A stretch of DNA of 23,527 nt from positions 1 through 23,527 of the forward strand of contig JBMYOX010000057.1 in NCBI GenBank assembly GCA_049599735.1. Reading direction: 5' to 3'. The position numbers and the translations under genes are program-made. Below the pieces are notes generated by a model. It made no database searches. It saw nothing but the letters and a program-made list of their open reading frames with translations, and had not been told where the DNA came from. Of this stretch, positions 23,460-23,527 are shown in pieces. The stretch's first letter is position 1. Every line of letters starts with the position of its first letter. The stretch comes from Pontibacterium sp049599735. GTDB lineage: Bacteria > Pseudomonadota > Gammaproteobacteria > Pseudomonadales > Balneatricaceae.

Positions 23460-23527
23460 AACGGTGAAAAATCTGTTGTTGAGATTATTGTTTCTTTTGT
23501 CGATATAAAACAGGCCCGCATTATGCG

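Noticed and set aside
1..23527. Mobile element, prophage or horizontally acquired island
   Set aside because: No transposase, integrase, target duplications or attachment-like repeats were seen, and nearly all genes are core housekeeping or pathway genes.

Overview
The window looks like a chromosomal segment of a motile, respiring marine-type gammaproteobacterium. The ZipA, LigA and YheU proteins and the chemotaxis-to-cytochrome-c gene order resemble Pseudomonadales/Oceanospirillales, but the species cannot be named from sequence alone. I see no rRNA, tRNA, CRISPR array, transposase or prophage gene. Coding density is high, and the only intergenic stretch over 300 bases is the 410-base gap between galU and galE.

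Layout. (1) 1-957, + strand: the 3' part of a CheW-domain (ParP-like) polar chemotaxis gene whose linker is a perfect 9-bp tandem repeat, then a DUF2802 gene. (2) 998-3429, - strand: an inserted two-gene flagellar export module, fliK followed by the small FlhB-tail homologue fhlB. The two genes overlap by ATGA, and a sigma-28-like promoter lies upstream. (3) 3559-10575, + strand: a complete cytochrome c maturation operon, ccmABCDEFGHI, with most genes overlapping or a few bases apart. (4) 10625-15448, + strand: zipA (cell division), ligA (NAD-dependent DNA ligase), a yheU-family gene and a DUF4126 membrane protein. (5) 15417-18066, - strand: mnmC (tRNA wobble-uridine modification) followed by a two-CBS-domain protein. 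The 3' end of the CBS gene overlaps the DUF4126 gene. (6) 18211-22017, - strand: galU - pgi - a UDP-glucose dehydrogenase-like gene, with 3-base spacers. (7) 22428-23459, + strand: galE, divergent from galU across the 410-base gap.

How the genes work together. The ccm genes export and ligate heme to apocytochromes c. CcmAB and CcmCDE make holo-CcmE, and CcmFGHI reduce the apocytochrome and attach the heme. The last block makes nucleotide-sugar precursors. Pgi links fructose-6-P and glucose-6-P, GalU makes UDP-glucose, and GalE interconverts UDP-glucose and UDP-galactose. This suggests a surface-polysaccharide locus may continue past the right edge.

The most unusual object is the third gene of the galU operon. 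It keeps the overall UDP-glucose 6-dehydrogenase layout, including a recognisable C-terminal domain. However, the catalytic cysteine position holds lysine, other active-site residues are also replaced, and the N-terminal dinucleotide loop is eroded. It is intact and tightly packed in the operon, so it reads as a maintained pseudoenzyme or an enzyme with changed chemistry, not as a decaying pseudogene.
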